Shown here in pieces: positions 40,736 through 49,629 of a stretch of 64,000 nucleotides of DNA (position 1 is its first letter; each line of letters starts with the position of its first letter). The position numbers and the translations under genes are program-made. Where the stretch lies: the NCBI RefSeq assembly GCF_004168035.1, contig NZ_SDPU01000034.1, forward strand, positions 124,001-188,000, given 5' to 3'. This DNA comes from Nocardioides iriomotensis (GTDB lineage: Bacteria > Actinomycetota > Actinomycetes > Propionibacteriales > Nocardioidaceae). The notes beneath the pieces are model-generated. The model had not been told where the DNA came from. It ran no database searches and was given only the letters and a program-made list of their open reading frames with translations.

Positions 40736-41105
40736 CCGCGCGGCCGTCCTGGCCGCCGCCCGCGCCCGCGCCGACGCCCTCGCCGCCGGGGACGCCGCCG
40801 CGCTGACCGGCCTGCTGCACGAGGACTTCCGCTGGACCGCGCACACCGGCGCGACCTTCGACCGCGAGGAGTACGTCCGCCGCAACACCGACGGCACGAC
40901 CGTGTGGCGCTCGCAGGACCTCGCCGACGCCGACATCGCGGTCGTCGGCGACACCGCGGTGGTCCGCGCGGAGGTGACGGACGTGGTCGAGGGAGGCGAC
41001 GGCGGGTCCGCCACCTTCCGGATGCCGATGACGCAGACGTGGGTGCGCGAGGGCGGCCGGTGGCGGTGCCTCGCCGGTCACGCCGGGCCGCGCCGGACGG
41101 ACTGA
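40716..41105 (+). CDS. NTF2-like (SnoaL/DUF4440) protein
   Basis: A 129-residue cone-shaped NTF2-like fold starting at GTG 40716, inside the preceding gene. ARARADALAAGDAAALTGLLHEDFRWTAHTG is the typical helix-strand opening, and TQTWVREGGRWRCLAGHAG the closing strands. Members are ligand-binding or isomerase-like; no substrate can be named. Confidence 0.85.
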   Translation: MSAADADRAAVLAAARARADALAAGDAAALTGLLHEDFRWTAHTGATFDREEYVRRNTDGTTVWRSQDLADADIAVVGDTAVVRAEVTDVVEGGDGGSATFRMPMTQTWVREGGRWRCLAGHAGPRRTD

Positions 41106-41109
41106 CCCG

Positions 41110-41727
41110 TCAGTCCTCCTGGCACCTGCGCGCGACGAGGGACACCAGCAGGTTCGCGTAGCCCCGCGCGTCGTCGATCGCGCGGTGCGTGTGCGGCACG
41201 TCGCCGAACCACTCCGCCGGCAGCGACGCCGGCGAAACCTCGGAGACCGGCCGCCCCGTGACCGCGGCGGCGTAGCTGCGCACGCACAGCCCGCCCCGGG
41301 CCTCGAACAGCACGTCCTCCTCGTACGGCCCCTGCGTGACGCCGTACGGCGTGAACCGGCGGAGGTAGTAGTCGATCCAGCCGCCGTCGAAGCCCAGCGG
41401 GTGCGCGGCGAACATGCACGGCCCCGGCAGCCCGCGCACCCACGCGACGAAGTCGTCGAGCACCTCCGTCACGGGCCGCGGATCGGTCGTGCACGCCGCC
41501 CAGGCGTCCCCCTGGGTCTGGAACCAGGCGTACGTGTCCGGGTGCGGCGCCGCCCCCGGCAGCGGCTCCAGCACCGCCTCGAACTCCCCGTGCCGCGTCC
41601 CGTCGGCCGTGACCGCCACCGACGCGAACGACCGCATGGAGTTCGCCCCCGGCCACGGCCCGTCGACCTCGATGTCGGTGACGACGTACGTGACGGGGTC
41701 GCGCGGCTCGGACGGCATGCGCGGCAT
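41110..41727 (-). CDS. DnaQ/RNase T-like 3'-5' exonuclease
   Basis: A 205-residue protein. ATG 41727 is preferred because GGGGG lies 8 bases ahead; a GTG 15 bases upstream is in frame. The DEDD metal residues are visible: D and E in VVTDIEVDGP, D in GFDGGWIDYYL, and H/D in HRAIDDARGYANLL (DEDDh type). It probably trims RNA or DNA 3' ends. The dispersed hairpin element copy 2 begins 19 bases before the start. It converges on the NTF2-like gene with 4 bases between. Confidence 0.85.
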   Translation of the reverse strand: MPRMPSEPRDPVTYVVTDIEVDGPWPGANSMRSFASVAVTADGTRHGEFEAVLEPLPGAAPHPDTYAWFQTQGDAWAACTTDPRPVTEVLDDFVAWVRGLPGPCMFAAHPLGFDGGWIDYYLRRFTPYGVTQGPYEEDVLFEARGGLCVRSYAAAVTGRPVSEVSPASLPAEWFGDVPHTHRAIDDARGYANLLVSLVARRCQED

Positions 41728-41745
41728 CCTGGCAGCCCCCACGAT

Positions 41746-41820
41746 CCAGCTGTAACGCGGGGTTATGGACGCTTCACAAGGCGCATGCCCCTAGGGAAGC
41801 GTCCACACGGCTGGGGAAGT
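41746..41820 (+). repeat. Dispersed hairpin element, copy 2
   Basis: Same CCAGCTGTAACGCGGGGTT head as copies 1 and 3. The inverted repeat TGGACGCTTC (41766-41775) and GAAGCGTCCA (41796-41805) is perfect with a 20-base loop, and the loop starts ACAAGGCGCAT exactly as in copy 1. It sits 19 bases upstream of the exonuclease start. Confidence 0.88.
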
Positions 41821-41843
41821 GCTCGCCCGGCCCGCCGCCCCCG

Positions 41844-41907
41844 GCGGGAGATTCGAGCCGGGTCGGCGAGGTGGCGCGGGAGGTTCAGGCCGGGTCGGCG
41901 AGGGTGA
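41844..41907. repeat. Tandem repeat, 32-bp period, two units (type B)
   Basis: GCGGGAG starts at 41844 and 41876, 32 bases apart, with the GAGCCGGGTCGGCG core seen at 3006-3092. The second unit overlaps the stop codon of the dual-GGDEF gene, just as the other array overlaps the cupin stop. Confidence 0.82.
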
Positions 41908-43300
41908 CGGAGTTGCGGCGGCCGGAGACCTTCGCGGCGTACGCCGCCTCACTCGCGCGCGCGAGCGCGGAGGCGAGGTCGCCCTCGCCGCTCCACGCGA
42001 CGCCGATGGTCACGCTGACGACCGGTACGTCGTCGGCGCCACCATGCTCGATCGCGAGATCGGCCACCCCGCGACGGAACCGCTCGCCGGCGGCTGCCGC
42101 GTCCTCGCCGACGGTGCCCGGGAGCACCACCACGAACTCCTCGCCGCCCTTGCGGAACACGACGTCGCTTCCGCGGCAGCTCGTGACCAGGGCGTCGCCG
42201 ACCTCGCGCAGGGTCTCGTCTCCCCGCTGGTCGGTGTGGAGATGGTTGAAGAGGCCGAAGCGGTCGAGGTCGACGAAGAGCAGTCCGGCCGGCCCCAGCT
42301 CATGGCCGGCCGCGACGTACTCGTCCATGGCCCGCCGGTTGGGCAGCCCCGTCAGCGCGTCCGTGCGTGCCTCGACGTGCAGGCGGTCGCGTTCCGCCTT
42401 GAGCGCCGCCACGTCGCGGAGCTCCTCGGCGGACTTCCGGTTGACCGACTCGAGGCCCGGCTCGTAGAGCACGACGCAGTCGCGCCCGCTGAACTTGGCG
42501 GCGTACATGGCGACGTCGGCCTCCCGCAGCGACGTGGACGGGTCGGTCACGCGACTCACCCCGATCGAGGCGGTGATCGGGCGCTCGAACCCCGGGTACG
42601 GCGCGGCGATGTCCTCGCGCAGCCGCTCGGCCACCTTGCGTGCGACGTCGGGCGCGAGGCCGGGAAGCAGGACCGCGAACTCGTCACCACCGAGCCGCGC
42701 GAACGTCGCGTCGTCGGGAACGACCCGCTCGACCCGCCGCGCCACCTGCGTGAGCAGCGCGTCGCCGACGGCGTGCCCGAACGTGTCGTTGACCAGCTTG
42801 AAGCCGTCGAGGTCGACCATCACCAGGGCGCCGGCGGGACCGTCCACCGCGCAGACGCGCTGGAGGCGCTCGTGGAACAGCGCGCGGTTCGGCAACCCGG
42901 TCAGCGCGTCGTACAGCGCGTGCCGCTCCAGCTCGGCCTCTCGCCGACGGGCGTCCGTGCCGTCCACGAGGCCGAGCACGAGGACCCGTGCCGCGGGATC
43001 GCCCAGCAGGTTCCGGCCGTGCACGTGCAGGAAGCGCCCGGAGTCGTCGCCGCCCACCGTCTCGCCCGTGAAGAACATGATCGCGCCGGGCGGCGCCGCG
43101 GACACGCTCTCGAGATAGCTCGCCGCGCGGCGGCGATCCGCGGGGTGGAACAGCCGGACGATCCGGCGACCGATGCGCGCCCCCGGTCCGAGCAGGTGTC
43201 GGGCGCGCTGGTTGAGCGCCCGGATGCTTCCCTTCCGGTCGGTCGCCACCACGGCGATCGGATTCAGGTCGAGCAAGGTCGTTGAAAAATCATCCCCCAT
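41885..43300 (-). CDS. PAS protein with tandem GGDEF domains
   Basis: A 471-residue soluble protein. ATG 43300 is chosen because the PAS homology starts just after it; no strong ribosome site is seen. A PAS domain occupies about 8-115 (LLDLNPIAVVATDRKG). GGDEF domain 1 is about 127-282 with GGDEF at 204-208 and no RxxD inhibition site. GGDEF domain 2 is about 312-468 with GGEEF at 385-389 and the I-site RGSD at 376-379. Both signatures are compatible with diguanylate cyclase activity, and two cyclase domains in one chain could form an intramolecular dimer. No EAL domain is present. Confidence 0.88.
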   Translation of the reverse strand: MGDDFSTTLLDLNPIAVVATDRKGSIRALNQRARHLLGPGARIGRRIVRLFHPADRRRAASYLESVSAAPPGAIMFFTGETVGGDDSGRFLHVHGRNLLGDPAARVLVLGLVDGTDARRREAELERHALYDALTGLPNRALFHERLQRVCAVDGPAGALVMVDLDGFKLVNDTFGHAVGDALLTQVARRVERVVPDDATFARLGGDEFAVLLPGLAPDVARKVAERLREDIAAPYPGFERPITASIGVSRVTDPSTSLREADVAMYAAKFSGRDCVVLYEPGLESVNRKSAEELRDVAALKAERDRLHVEARTDALTGLPNRRAMDEYVAAGHELGPAGLLFVDLDRFGLFNHLHTDQRGDETLREVGDALVTSCRGSDVVFRKGGEEFVVVLPGTVGEDAAAAGERFRRGVADLAIEHGGADDVPVVSVTIGVAWSGEGDLASALARASEAAYAAKVSGRRNSVTLADPA

Positions 43301-43437
43301 GCCGAGACCATCGGCACTTCGCGGTGCCGAATTGAGGCCGAAGGCAGGATCCGCGCTGATCGACGCGCCGGCCCGCCCTGCCAACCTTCCACCGACCTCC
43401 TGCGTTCAGGATGTGACGACGAAGGGGGTACGACGAC

Positions 43438-43953
43438 GTGGCGGACGACGACCGCGAGACGTTCACGCGCTGGGCGACCGAGCGACAGCAGGCGCTGCTG
43501 CGGCTCGCCGTGCTCGTCTCGCGCGACCACCACCGCGCCCAGGACCTGGTCCAGGAGGCGCTCACGCAGGTGGCGCTGCGGTGGCGCGCGCTGCAGGACG
43601 GCTACCCCGACGCGTATGCGCGACAGGTGATCGTGCGCGGCAACATCTCGTGGTGGCGACGGCACCGGCGCGAGGTCGTCACGGACCCCGCCGAGCACCT
43701 CGAGCACGGTCGCACCACGCACGACCAGGAGCGCAGCGACCGCAGGCTCGCCCTCGACCGCGCCCTGGTGAGCCTGACCGACAAGCAGCGCGCGGTGCTC
43801 GTGCTGCGCTTCTACGAGGACCTGTCCGAGCGCGAGACCGCCGAGACCCTCGGCGTCGGCGTCGGCACGGTCAAGAGCCAGACCCACCACGCACTGACCC
43901 GCCTCCGCGAGAGCTCGGCCCACCTCGCCCTGATGCTGGAGGACCTCCGATGA
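43438..43953 (+). CDS. SigE-family ECF sigma factor
   Basis: A 171-residue ECF sigma of the SigE family typical of Streptomyces and Nocardioides. Region 2 is LLRLAVLVSRDHHRAQDLVQEALTQVALRW, and region 4 is LSERETAETLGVGVGTVKSQTHHAL. The start is GTG 43438. The stop overlaps the next start by 4 bases (ATGA), so the next product probably serves as its regulator or target. Confidence 0.9.
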   Translation: MADDDRETFTRWATERQQALLRLAVLVSRDHHRAQDLVQEALTQVALRWRALQDGYPDAYARQVIVRGNISWWRRHRREVVTDPAEHLEHGRTTHDQERSDRRLALDRALVSLTDKQRAVLVLRFYEDLSERETAETLGVGVGTVKSQTHHALTRLRESSAHLALMLEDLR

Positions 43954-45164
43954 CGCACGACGACCTGCGCGAGCTGCTGCGCGACCACGTCGAGGACGTG
44001 ACGGGGCCCGACCTCGCTGACGTCGCCTGGAAGCGTGCCCGGGGGATCCGGCGCCGCCGCGCCGCCACCACCGTCGCCGCCGTCGCCGTCGTGGCCGTGC
44101 TGCTCGGCACCGCGCTGGGGCGTCCCGGCGACGAACGCGCCACCGAGCCGGTGGCTCCGTCGCCCGCTCCGAGCCCGACGGTCACCCGGGAATCGACGCC
44201 GGCGCCGCCGTACGACAGCTCGAGGGGATCGCAGCCGGACGGTGAGGAGGACGGCTGGTCGGTCTTCCGGGGTCCGACCGCCGAGCAGGAGACCGCGCTA
44301 CCCCTGGTCGAGTCGCCTCTTCCGACCGAGATCGACCTGGGCGCACCGGCCGCACCGCTCGAGGACGACCCGGTCGAGGCCGCACTCGCCGCCTACGCGA
44401 TCACCCGCGAGGACGGCTCGATCGAGCTGCTGCTGCTCGCCGACGACGGCTCGCTCCGCTCCGTCGACGTCAGCGACGTGCAGCCGCTGTCGGACGGTGG
44501 CCTGGACGTGTCGATCGCCCGGGAGACCTTGCTGTCGCCGACCGGCCGCTTCCTGGCGATCCCGCAGGAGGGCAGCGTCCTGGTGCTCACGCTGGCGACG
44601 GGGGACTGGCGCACGATCGACACCGGTACGGCGCCCACCGCCTGGGTGAGCTGGCTCGGCGAGTCCGACCTGTACCTGCCCCCCGCCCGGCTCGGTGGCC
44701 AGGGCCCGACGTACAGCGCGCTCGACGGGACCCGCAACGGCAGCAACGGCTTCGTCGTCCCGACCGGGCCCTTCGACCCGGCCACCGGTGTGCCGATCGG
44801 CCGCTCCCGGCAGGGTCCGCTGGGGACCGCCCAGACCTGGGCCTCGGTCGCCGTCCCGGGTCCGGACACCCCGCCGGTCCCCTCGCGGGTGGTGGTCGTC
44901 GACGGCTTCACCCGTGCCGACGACGCTCTCCTCGTGCTGGGGGAGACGAACACGTCGGAGCGCCCGGACAGCTGCTGCTCGGTGGCGTTCTGGCTGGACG
45001 GCGAGCGCATCGTCTACGAGTCGCAGACCGACCCTCGACGGCTCGTCGCCTGGCGGGTCCGCACGCACGAGCTCGGGACCGTCGCGACGATCACCGGCAT
45101 CGTGCCCGGCCAGCGGGTGGTGTCGAGCTACGTCCGGGTCTGGGACCGGTCGCCGGGCTCCTAG
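43950..45164 (+). CDS. Membrane-anchored protein coupled to a sigma factor, probable regulator
   Basis: A 404-residue protein from ATG 43950. A short cytoplasmic segment (HDDLRELLRDHVEDV, AWKRARGIRRRR) is followed by one transmembrane helix about 38-55, a Pro/Ser/Thr linker and a large outside domain with beta-propeller-like repeats (LSPTGRFLAIPQEGSVLVLTLATGDW). Its arrangement after a SigE-family sigma suggests a non-zinc anti-sigma-like or sensor role; no ZAS motif is present. A disulfide could form at Cys pair SCCS near residue 350. Its stop overlaps the next gene's stop on the other strand (CTAG). Confidence 0.75.
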   Translation: MTHDDLRELLRDHVEDVTGPDLADVAWKRARGIRRRRAATTVAAVAVVAVLLGTALGRPGDERATEPVAPSPAPSPTVTRESTPAPPYDSSRGSQPDGEEDGWSVFRGPTAEQETALPLVESPLPTEIDLGAPAAPLEDDPVEAALAAYAITREDGSIELLLLADDGSLRSVDVSDVQPLSDGGLDVSIARETLLSPTGRFLAIPQEGSVLVLTLATGDWRTIDTGTAPTAWVSWLGESDLYLPPARLGGQGPTYSALDGTRNGSNGFVVPTGPFDPATGVPIGRSRQGPLGTAQTWASVAVPGPDTPPVPSRVVVVDGFTRADDALLVLGETNTSERPDSCCSVAFWLDGERIVYESQTDPRRLVAWRVRTHELGTVATITGIVPGQRVVSSYVRVWDRSPGS

Positions 45165-45718
45165 CGGTCCACGCCCTCGTCGAGCCGTTCCGCGAGCCCC
45201 GCCGCGAGGCCGAGGATCGTCAGCGCGTCGAACGCGCCGCCGACGGTCTCCGCGACCCGCACGTGACGCACCGGACCCAGCCGGAGCCGCAGGTGCACCC
45301 GCGTGCTCCGCCCCCCGTCGTACGGCGAGAGGTGGAGGGTCCAGGAGACGCTCGTGCCACCGCGGCGGGACGTGTGCACGAGGTGCGACGCCGGCACGAG
45401 CTCGGCGACCTCGAACGTCGCGTCCCGGCCGCCGTAGTCGGGGATCACGTCGCCGACCGCCAGCCCCTGCCAGCGCGGGTCCACGTGCCGCAGGGCGCGC
45501 CGGCCGCGCGGGACCAGCCGCTCGACCGGGCGAGGCAGGTACCAGCCCGCGCGTCGCTTGCCGAGCTGCACCAGCCACGGCCACACGGCGGCGGGTGGGT
45601 GCGCGAGGTCGAAGCCCCGGTCCATCACGACCGTGGCCGGGTCGACCAGCTGGTCGCCGGGGCGGGACGCGGACACCTCTTCGGCGGTCGCCGCCACGCG
45701 ACGGAACGGGTCGATCAC
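45161..45718 (-). CDS. SRPBCC (START-like) family protein
   Basis: A 185-residue protein from GTG 45718. The helix-grip fold is indicated by VVMDRGFDLAHPPAAVWPWLVQLGKRRAGWY at the start, strands (TFEVAELVPASHLVHTSRRGG, SWTLHLSPYDGG, VHLRLRLGP) and a long C-terminal helix (TVGGAFDALTILGLAAGLAERLDEG). Such proteins bind hydrophobic ligands or act as cyclases; nothing more specific can be said. The last 4 bases overlap the convergent neighbour. Confidence 0.8.
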   Translation of the reverse strand: MIDPFRRVAATAEEVSASRPGDQLVDPATVVMDRGFDLAHPPAAVWPWLVQLGKRRAGWYLPRPVERLVPRGRRALRHVDPRWQGLAVGDVIPDYGGRDATFEVAELVPASHLVHTSRRGGTSVSWTLHLSPYDGGRSTRVHLRLRLGPVRHVRVAETVGGAFDALTILGLAAGLAERLDEGVDR

Positions 45719-45747
45719 GCGTCCATCGTGCCTGGTTGGATGCCCGC

Positions 45748-46938
45748 ATGGGAGCCGGTCACGCGCACGCACACCGTCGGACCTCACGCAGCGGCACCGA
45801 CGACGTCGAGGTCGGACTCGTCGCCCGCGTCGTGCTGCTCGGCACTCTCGCGCTCTGCGCCCTCGGCACGGTCGCAGGACTCGTGCACTACTGGCCCGAC
45901 GGGGGAGCGGTCGAGCGGACGCTCGGGTCGGTGGAGTACGCCGCCGAGGGCGTGACGTTCCCGCACGCCGAGGTGCTCGCGGTCCGCGGCGACGGTCTCG
46001 TGGTGGCCCGTGTGCTCGAGGGCGAGGCGGAGGGCGACCGCGTCCGGGTCCAGGTGCCGCGCGACATCAGCGAGTCTGGCCTGAGGGGCGGCGACGTTGT
46101 GGAGCTCCAGCGCAACCCGACCGTCGAGGGCGTCGAGCAGAGCTTCGCACTGTTCGGTGTCGACCGGTCCCGCACGCTGTGGCTGCTGCTCGGCGCCTTC
46201 GTGCTCTCGGTCGTCCTCGTCGCCCGGCTGCGCGGCGTGCTCGCCCTCGTCGGGCTGCTGGTGGGTGGCTACGTGCTCACCCAGTTCATGCTCCCGGCTC
46301 TGCTGCTCGGCGCGTCCGGCCTCGGCATCGCCATGATCGGGTCGGCCGCGATCATGTTCGTCACGCTCTATCTCGCGCACGGTCCGTCGCTGCGCACCAG
46401 CGCCGCCCTGGCCGGGACGCTGGGGGGCATCGCGATCACGGCGGTGATCGGCGTGGCCGCGATCCGGTCCGCCCGGCTCAGCGGCGTCGACGACGACGCG
46501 GGCGCGATCCTGGCGTCGTACGTCGACGGCGTCAGCTTCACGGGGTTGCTCACCTGCGCGCTGATCGTCGCCGGCCTGGGCGTGCTCAACGACGTCACCA
46601 TCACCCAGTCGTCGGCAGTGTGGGAGCTGCGCGCCGCCGCGCCCGCGATGTCGCGACGCGCGCTGTTCCGCAGCGCCATGCGGATCGGTCGCGACCACAT
46701 CGCCTCGACGATCTACACGATCGTGTTCGCCTACGCCGGGACGGCGTTGTCCGTGCTCCTGCTGCTGTACCTGTACCAACGCCCGGCGGCGTCGACGCTC
46801 ACCGCCCAGCCGATCGCCACCGAGGTGGTGACGACGCTGGCGACCGCCATCGGGTTGGTGCTCGCCGTGCCGATCACGACCGCCATCGCCGCGGCCACGG
46901 TCGGTCCCGCGCGAGCCCGCGAAGGCGCCCAGGCATAG
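45748..46938 (+). CDS. YibE/F-family membrane protein
   Basis: A 396-residue protein from ATG 45748. After one N-terminal helix comes an outside soluble module (HAEVLAVRGDGLVVARVLEG, RVRVQVPRD), then seven or so further helices. The central core LVGGYVLTQFMLPALLLGASGLG and GLGVLNDVTITQSSAVWELRAA is the signature of the YibE/F family, implicated in export but without a firm function. The frame ends with a short acidic-basic tail. Confidence 0.88.
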   Translation: MGAGHAHAHRRTSRSGTDDVEVGLVARVVLLGTLALCALGTVAGLVHYWPDGGAVERTLGSVEYAAEGVTFPHAEVLAVRGDGLVVARVLEGEAEGDRVRVQVPRDISESGLRGGDVVELQRNPTVEGVEQSFALFGVDRSRTLWLLLGAFVLSVVLVARLRGVLALVGLLVGGYVLTQFMLPALLLGASGLGIAMIGSAAIMFVTLYLAHGPSLRTSAALAGTLGGIAITAVIGVAAIRSARLSGVDDDAGAILASYVDGVSFTGLLTCALIVAGLGVLNDVTITQSSAVWELRAAAPAMSRRALFRSAMRIGRDHIASTIYTIVFAYAGTALSVLLLLYLYQRPAASTLTAQPIATEVVTTLATAIGLVLAVPITTAIAAATVGPARAREGAQA

Positions 46939-47137
46939 CGAATCGCGTGGCTGGGTAGTGGTTCCTTCGGAATCGCTTCGCTGACGGGGAGACACCAGGG
47001 CCCGGGGTTCTCCGTCCTCGAGGCGGCCGCGCGGCGAACGCACAGGGCGCCGCGCCGTACACGCCCGGCTGCTCGCCGGCGTGCCACTGTCGCCGGCCCG
47101 CGACGCCGGTCGACCTGTCCCGAAGGAGGCCACGACC

Positions 47138-48640
47138 GTGGCTGAAGGTGTGGAAACAGGAAGGATCACCACCGACATACCGGCGCGCATGGACCGGTTG
47201 CCGTGGGCCCGATGGCACTGGCTCGTGGTCATCGGTCTCGGCACGGTGTGGATCCTCGACGGTCTCGAGGTCACGATCGTGGGCTCGATGTCGGAGGCGT
47301 TGAAGCCGGAGGGCACCGGCCTGGGCCTGAACAACTTCGACATCGGCCTGGCCGGCGCCGTCTACGTCGCCGGCGCCTGTCTGGGTGCCCTGTTCTTCGG
47401 ACAGCTCACCGACCGCTTCGGCCGGAAGAAGCTGTTCCTGCTCACGCTCGCCGTCTACACCCTGGCGACCGTGCTGACGGCGTTCGCCCCCACGGCGCTG
47501 TGGTACTTCATCGCGCGCTTCCTCACCGGTGCCGGCATCGGTGGTGAGTACGCCGCGATCAACAGCGCGATCGACGAGCTGATCCCGGCGAAGTACCGCG
47601 GTCGCGTCGACGTCGCGATCAACGGCTCCTTCTGGGTCGGCGCCGCTGCCGGCTCGCTGCTCACCATCCCGCTGCTCAACCCGACGCTCGTCGACCCGGC
47701 CTGGGGCTGGCGCCTCGCGTTCGGCCTGGGCGCGGTCCTCGCGGTCGGCATCCTGCTGGTCCGTCGCAACGTCCCCGAGAGCCCGCGCTGGCTGTTCATC
47801 CACGGCCGCGAGGAGGAGGGCGAGGCGATCGTCCGTGACATCGAGGAGACCGTCGCCCGCGAGAGCGGCAAACAGCTCCCGTCCGTCTCCGAGAGCATCA
47901 CGATCCGGCAGCGCAAGTCGATCGGCATCGGGCTGATCGCCCGGACCGTGTTCACGCTCTACCCGAAGCGCACGATCCTGTGCTTCTCGCTGTTCGTGGG
48001 CCAGGCGTTCCTCTACAACGCCTTCTTCTTCACCTACGGCGACACCCTCACGACATTCCTCGACGTCAAGCAGACCGGCTGGTACCTCGCGATCTTCGCG
48101 GCCAGCAACTTCCTCGGCGCGCTGCTGCTGAGCCCGCTGTTCGACAGCCTCGGCCGGGTGAAGATGATCGCCGGCACCTACATCCTGTCCGGCACGCTGC
48201 TGGCCGTCGCCGGCTTCATGCTCGGTGGCCTGACCGCCACGACGCTGACGATGTTCGGCGCGGTGATCTTCTTCTTCGCGTCGGCCGGCGCCAGCGCGGC
48301 GTACCTCACGGCCAGCGAGATCTTCCCGATGGAGACGCGGGCGCTGTGCATCGCGTTCTTCTACGCCATCGGTACGGCGGCCGGCGGTATCGCCGGGCCC
48401 CTGCTGTTCGGCAAGCTCATCGAGGACGCGTCGGCGTCGAAGGACATCACCGGCATCGCGATCGGCTACTTCATCGGCGCCGTGCTGATGGTCGCCGGTG
48501 GCCTCGTCGAGGCGTTCCTCGGCGTCAAGGCCGAGGGGCAGTCCCTGGAGAGCATCGCCCAGCCGCTCACCGCCGAGGACCCCGCCGGCTCGACGTCCGG
48601 CACCGGCCCGAACCCGACGACCGCCACCCAGACGGCCTGA
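47138..48640 (+). CDS. MFS transporter
   Basis: A 500-residue 12-helix transporter. GTG 47138 is preceded by GAAGGAGG at 8 bases. The loop-2 motif DRFGRKKLFL and the loop after helix 4 RFLTGAGIGGEYAAINSAIDELIPAKYRGR mark the sugar/metabolite:H+ symporter type (SV2/AAHS-like). VRRNVPESPRWLFIHGREEEGEAIV follows helix 6. The substrate may be an aromatic acid, sugar or organic acid. It is followed 13 bases later by a small winged-helix-like gene, so the two are probably an operon. Confidence 0.88.
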   Translation: MAEGVETGRITTDIPARMDRLPWARWHWLVVIGLGTVWILDGLEVTIVGSMSEALKPEGTGLGLNNFDIGLAGAVYVAGACLGALFFGQLTDRFGRKKLFLLTLAVYTLATVLTAFAPTALWYFIARFLTGAGIGGEYAAINSAIDELIPAKYRGRVDVAINGSFWVGAAAGSLLTIPLLNPTLVDPAWGWRLAFGLGAVLAVGILLVRRNVPESPRWLFIHGREEEGEAIVRDIEETVARESGKQLPSVSESITIRQRKSIGIGLIARTVFTLYPKRTILCFSLFVGQAFLYNAFFFTYGDTLTTFLDVKQTGWYLAIFAASNFLGALLLSPLFDSLGRVKMIAGTYILSGTLLAVAGFMLGGLTATTLTMFGAVIFFFASAGASAAYLTASEIFPMETRALCIAFFYAIGTAAGGIAGPLLFGKLIEDASASKDITGIAIGYFIGAVLMVAGGLVEAFLGVKAEGQSLESIAQPLTAEDPAGSTSGTGPNPTTATQTA

Positions 48641-48653
48641 GAGGAGAACCGCC

Positions 48654-48890
48654 ATGCCCATGCCGCCACCCAAGTCGTCCACGGAGAGCCCGCGGGACCG
48701 CCAGGTGAACCACGAGATCACGCAGATCGTGCGTGCGCTGAACGCCCGGGGCGCACAGCGCGCCGAGGACCTCCGCGCGCTGGTCGGTGCGGACTACTGG
48801 GACGCGCACCGGTTCGACCGCGCGCTCGCGCTCAGCGTGAGCGACGGCCTGGTCGTCCGCGACGCCGAGGGGATGCTGCAGACCGTGTAG
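48654..48890 (+). CDS. Small winged-helix-like protein, paralogue 1
   Basis: A 78-residue protein with a GAGGAG site before ATG 48654. The N-terminus is disordered (MPMPPPKSSTESP), followed by a compact fold: EITQIVRALNARGAQRAEDL, LVGADYWDAHRFDRALALSVSDGLV, and the wing VRDAEGMLQT. It is clearly related to the product at 53459-53710. The pattern fits a small winged-helix DNA- or protein-binding domain. Function unknown. Confidence 0.8.
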   Translation: MPMPPPKSSTESPRDRQVNHEITQIVRALNARGAQRAEDLRALVGADYWDAHRFDRALALSVSDGLVVRDAEGMLQTV

Positions 48891-48895
48891 CCCGG

Positions 48896-49561
48896 CTAGC
48901 GACCGAGGGTCAGACCCTGCCGGCCGGCTTCGTCGATCACCTCGACGAGGTCGGCCGGTCCGTCGTGGACGGCCATGCAGCCGGCGTCGCGCAGCTCGGC
49001 CGCGCTGAACCCGCCGCAGCGCAGACCGATCGCGGGGATGCCGGCGGAGACCGCCGACCGCACGTCCCACACGGAGTCGCCCACGAGGACGGCGTCGCGC
49101 GACCCGGCGCGGTCGAGTGCGGCCTCGACCAGGTCGGGAGCCGGCTTGCTCGCCGCGACGTCGGAGCTGGTCACGACGGGGGTGTCGAGGTCGTTGGCGC
49201 CGACCAGCTCGACCGCGAGCGCCGTGTGCTCGGCGGAGCCCGAGCTGGCGAGCACGACACCGAGTCCGAGCTTGGTCAGCGCTCCGAGAAGGTCGTCGGC
49301 GCCCGGGAGCGCGCGGACCGTCGGGAACAGCTCCTCGTAGAACTCCGCGTGCAGCCGGCGCACCTCGTCGCCGAGGGCGGTCTCGACGCGCTCGCCGGCC
49401 ACCTCGGTGACGAGCCGGTCGCCGCCCATGCCGATCGAGCGGTGGATCCGCCAGGAGGGGACGTCGGTGCCGATGGCGTGGAACGCCCGGCACCACGCCT
49501 GCACGTGGGTGTAGACGGAGTCGACGAGAGTCCCGTCGACGTCCAGCACGACGGTGTCCAC
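48896..49561 (-). CDS. HAD-superfamily phosphatase
   Basis: A 221-residue subfamily IA HAD hydrolase. Motif I is VLDVDGTLVDS (Asp7 nucleophile, Asp9 general acid), motif II VVLASSGS, motif III with the Lys in SKPAPDLVEAAL, and motif IV VGDSVWDV. A cap domain lies between motifs I and II. It resembles phosphoglycolate or beta-phosphoglucomutase-type enzymes. Its stop is 5 bases from that of the convergent small protein gene. Confidence 0.9.
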   Translation of the reverse strand: MDTVVLDVDGTLVDSVYTHVQAWCRAFHAIGTDVPSWRIHRSIGMGGDRLVTEVAGERVETALGDEVRRLHAEFYEELFPTVRALPGADDLLGALTKLGLGVVLASSGSAEHTALAVELVGANDLDTPVVTSSDVAASKPAPDLVEAALDRAGSRDAVLVGDSVWDVRSAVSAGIPAIGLRCGGFSAAELRDAGCMAVHDGPADLVEVIDEAGRQGLTLGR

Positions 49562-49629
49562 GGAACCCCTCCTCGTGGTGGCGGTCGGTCACCGGCGCCG
49601 TACCCGGGCGCCCTGGTGCCAAACGCCCG

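Noticed and set aside
46939-47137. Riboswitch in the gap before the MFS gene
   Set aside because: I could not fit a known aptamer core, and no paired helices stand out.
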